Shown here: positions 5,823 through 6,004 of the stretch, one piece after another
Layout: each line of letters begins with the position of its first letter
How positions within the stretch are numbered: the stretch's first letter is position 1
From: Candidatus Methanoplasma sp.
Lineage (GTDB): Archaea; Thermoplasmatota; Thermoplasmata; Methanomassiliicoccales; Methanomethylophilaceae
Direction of reading: 5' to 3'
NCBI GenBank assembly: GCA_031271555.1
Contig: JAISVN010000035.1
Location: forward strand, 1-6,004
Length of the DNA: 6,004 nt
Notes under the pieces: model-generated
Told to the model about the DNA's origin: nothing
What the model saw: the letters and a program-made list of their open reading frames with translations, nothing else
Database searches by the model: none
Program-made: the position numbers and the translations under genes

Positions 5823-6004
5823 CTGACATCACCTTTCTGATATCGTTCGGACCCAATATCCCTTTTTCCGTTATGAATCCGGTCACCAGTTCGGCAGGAG
5901 TCACGTCAAAGGCCGGATTGAGCGCAGGCGAACCTTCAGGAGCTATCCTCATGCCGTACACCTCGGTCACTTCTTTCTCGGACCTTTGCTCTATCTCGAT
6001 GTCT
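5815..6004 (-). CDS. mtnA: S-methyl-5-thioribose-1-phosphate isomerase-like protein, C-terminal end (partial)
   Basis: Last 62 residues of a gene that continues beyond the right edge; no initiation codon is in view, and the open frame is read back from the TGA at 5817-5815. The segment contains the family hallmark [20 protein letters not shown], preceded by MRIAPEG. This is the C-terminal signature of the MtnA / eIF2B-alpha-like isomerase family. MtnA converts 5-methylthioribose-1-phosphate to the ribulose form in methionine salvage; methanogen enzymes are reported to accept 5-deoxyribose-1-phosphate as well. Ribose-1,5-bisphosphate isomerase is a related alternative, but the [11 protein letters not shown] form and the adjoining class II aldolase favour MtnA. 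The stop overlaps the aldolase start as ATGAATGA. Because most of the protein, including the catalytic cysteine and aspartate region, is outside the window, activity cannot be judged here. Confidence 0.85.
   Translation of the reverse strand, partial: DIEIEQRSEKEVTEVYGMRIAPEGSPALNPAFDVTPAELVTGFITEKGILGPNDIRKVMSDE
5828..5834 (-). promoter_or_regulatory. Shine-Dalgarno site of the aldolase gene
   Basis: AGGTGAT, a seven-base complement to the archaeal 16S 3' end, lies inside the last codons of the upstream isomerase gene. It ends five bases before the ATG at 5822, fixes that start and implies coupled translation. Confidence 0.75.

Noticed and set aside
4992..5840. 282-codon plus-strand open frame opposite the nop5 start and the aldolase gene
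   Set aside because: It is antisense to two genes with intact catalytic and family motifs, shows no recognisable domain and has no promoter or ribosome site. Long antisense frames are expected from the codon bias.

Overview
The window looks like a chromosomal segment of a methanogen-like euryarchaeon, most likely a Thermoplasmatota/Methanomassiliicoccales-type genome. The archaeal origin is well supported. It carries an archaeal Nop5, an aIF5A with its hypusine loop, archaeal-style GGTGA ribosome binding sites, and a TTTATATA promoter with a BRE-like element. The lineage guess is weaker and rests on moderate GC combined with heavy use of ATA for Ile and AGG/AGA for Arg. Seven protein-coding genes fill nearly all of the sequence. 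I see no tRNA, rRNA, CRISPR array, insertion sequence or phage gene.

Plus strand, 1-2741: a tight run of three genes. The first is the C-terminal part of a PotA/CysA-type ABC importer ATPase, cut by the window edge. It is followed by a DUF47/PhoU-related helical protein and then by phosphoglucosamine mutase (glmM), the archaeal route to UDP-GlcNAc precursors. Gaps are 13 and 3 bases, so one transcript is likely.

Minus strand, 6004-2743, converging on glmM with a single base between the two stop codons. Read 5' to 3', the order is: the 3' end of an MtnA-type sugar-phosphate isomerase; a class II (fuculose-phosphate type) aldolase, overlapping it by 8 bases; nop5, 4 bases later; a 141-base intergenic region with a clear promoter and a roughly 95-base leader; aIF5A; and an agmatinase-family gene, 1 base later. 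There are therefore probably two minus-strand units: (mtnA)-aldolase-nop5 and aIF5A-agmatinase.

Functionally, the minus-strand genes touch one another through SAM and polyamine chemistry. Agmatinase produces putrescine or acts in hypusine formation, aIF5A is the hypusinated protein, and spermidine synthesis releases methylthioadenosine. MtnA plus the aldolase can salvage the ribose part of methylthioadenosine, or of 5'-deoxyadenosine, to DHAP and an aldehyde. Nop5 serves the box C/D RNP that uses SAM for 2'-O-methylation. This joined-up reading is inference. The individual family assignments are solid. Nothing here is plainly a new system; the points most worth checking are the gene context (nop5 without adjacent fibrillarin, behind salvage enzymes) and a possible structured leader in front of aIF5A.
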